DNA from: UBA7239 sp035456205
GTDB lineage: Bacteria > Pseudomonadota > Gammaproteobacteria > Pseudomonadales > UBA7239
Reading direction: 5' to 3'
Length of the DNA stretch: 13,873 nt
Assembly: GCA_035456205.1 (NCBI GenBank)
Contig: DATIDQ010000173.1
Location: 1 to 13,873, forward strand
Below the pieces are notes generated by a model that saw nothing but the letters and a program-made list of their open reading frames with translations, searched no databases and was not told the DNA's origin. This document shows positions 13,475-13,873 of this stretch, piece by piece (positions within the stretch are counted from its first letter, which is position 1; each line of letters opens with the position of its first letter). Position numbers and translations under genes: made by a program.

Positions 13475-13873
13475 TTATGCACTTGGCGCGGGTTTACGTT
13501 TTAGTGGTGCGGAACCATCGCGCGACTTATCACTTGCAAGTGCGGCGGCTTTTTTATTTTCCGGTTTCTTGCCGGCATCTTTTTTGGCGCTATGTTTTTT
13601 ATCGCCCGTTTTTTTACTATCGGTTTTCTTGTCGGTTTTTTTCTTCTTGCTGCCAGCGGCCTTGCCAGACGCCTTCAGTTTTTTCGGGCCGTTATACGTG
13701 CCTTTCAATTCCTTGATAAAACGTTTCTCGAAATTCTGTTTCAGATAGCGCTCGATGCTGGACATCAAATTCCATTCATGCGGCCCGATCAAGGAGATCG
13801 CCAACCCTTCATTGCCAGCGCGCCCGGTGCGCCCGATACGATGCACATAATCATCGCCTTTGCGCGGCATATC
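13475..13873 (-). CDS. DEAD-box ATP-dependent RNA helicase, C-terminal part (5' end outside the window)
   Basis: The visible 132 residues begin inside the RecA2 domain with DMPRKGDDYVHRIGRTGRAG, which contains helicase motif VI (HRIGRTGRAG, ATP-binding arginines). They continue with GLAISLIGPHEWNLMSSIER, followed by YLKQNFEKRFIKELKGTYNG. This resembles the Pseudomonas PA0428-type DEAD-box helicases rather than RhlB or DbpA; that closeness is from memory. After the core comes a tail of about 70 residues rich in Lys, Ala, Ser and Asp, probably disordered and RNA-binding. Such enzymes remodel RNA in ribosome assembly or mRNA decay. Upstream motifs (Q, Walker A, DEAD) lie beyond the right edge. 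The gene ends at the shared terminator. Confidence 0.93.
   Translation of the reverse strand, partial: DMPRKGDDYVHRIGRTGRAGNEGLAISLIGPHEWNLMSSIERYLKQNFEKRFIKELKGTYNGPKKLKASGKAAGSKKKKTDKKTDSKKTGDKKHSAKKDAGKKPENKKAAALASDKSRDGSAPLKRKPAPSA

Noticed and set aside
13326..13748. Plus-strand open frame of 140 codons spanning the end of the exported protein and the helicase tail
   Set aside because: It runs across a strong terminator and antisense to the lysine-rich helicase tail, whose AAA/AAG codons read as Phe and Leu on the other strand; no ribosome site or family similarity.

Overview
The window looks like chromosomal DNA of a gammaproteobacterium, possibly of the Pseudomonadales/Cellvibrionales kind. 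This is inferred from protein resemblance: a RegB/RegA (PrrBA, RoxSR) type redox two-component pair, a short-form hibernation factor, peptide release factor 3, a hom-thrC pair, and a DEAD-box helicase of the Pseudomonas PA0428 type. The housekeeping genes are moderately GC-rich (57% in a hand-counted 60-nt prfC stretch). No rRNA, tRNA, CRISPR array or insertion sequence was found.

Layout. (1) Positions 1-308, minus: the N-terminal part of a HIT-family hydrolase, running off the left edge. (2) Positions 436-1587, plus: rpe and, 15 nt behind it, a DUF385/Ddn-like deazaflavin-dependent oxidoreductase. (3) Positions 1565-10003, minus: a long co-directional block. In transcription order it is prfC, hpf, the sensor kinase regB, the response regulator regA, hom, thrC and a polytopic membrane protein of unknown function. 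It probably holds several transcription units: prfC with its own promoter, hpf, regB-regA, and hom-thrC-membrane protein. (4) Positions 10004-10336: a 333-nt divergent intergenic region with several inverted and direct repeats and candidate promoters on both strands. (5) Positions 10337-13429, plus: a 1030-residue exported protein built from a signal peptide, a DUF4185-like propeller, a calcium-binding thrombospondin type 3 stalk and seven delta-60 blades. (6) A strong bidirectional terminator at 13445-13472. (7) Positions 13475-13873, minus: the C-terminal end of a DEAD-box RNA helicase with a lysine-rich tail.

How the genes fit together. Most of the window is core metabolism and translation: Rpe in the pentose phosphate pathway, Hom and ThrC in threonine synthesis, and RF3 and HPF in translation termination and ribosome dormancy. 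RegB/RegA probably links gene expression to the redox state of the quinone pool; its targets cannot be read from this window. The clearest accessory element is the large exported protein. Its 5' part is far more AT-rich than the neighbours (30-35% G+C in counted 60-nt stretches), its 3' end reaches about 60%, and it sits behind an elaborate upstream region. It is the best candidate here for something undescribed, but it is a single gene with no visible partner.
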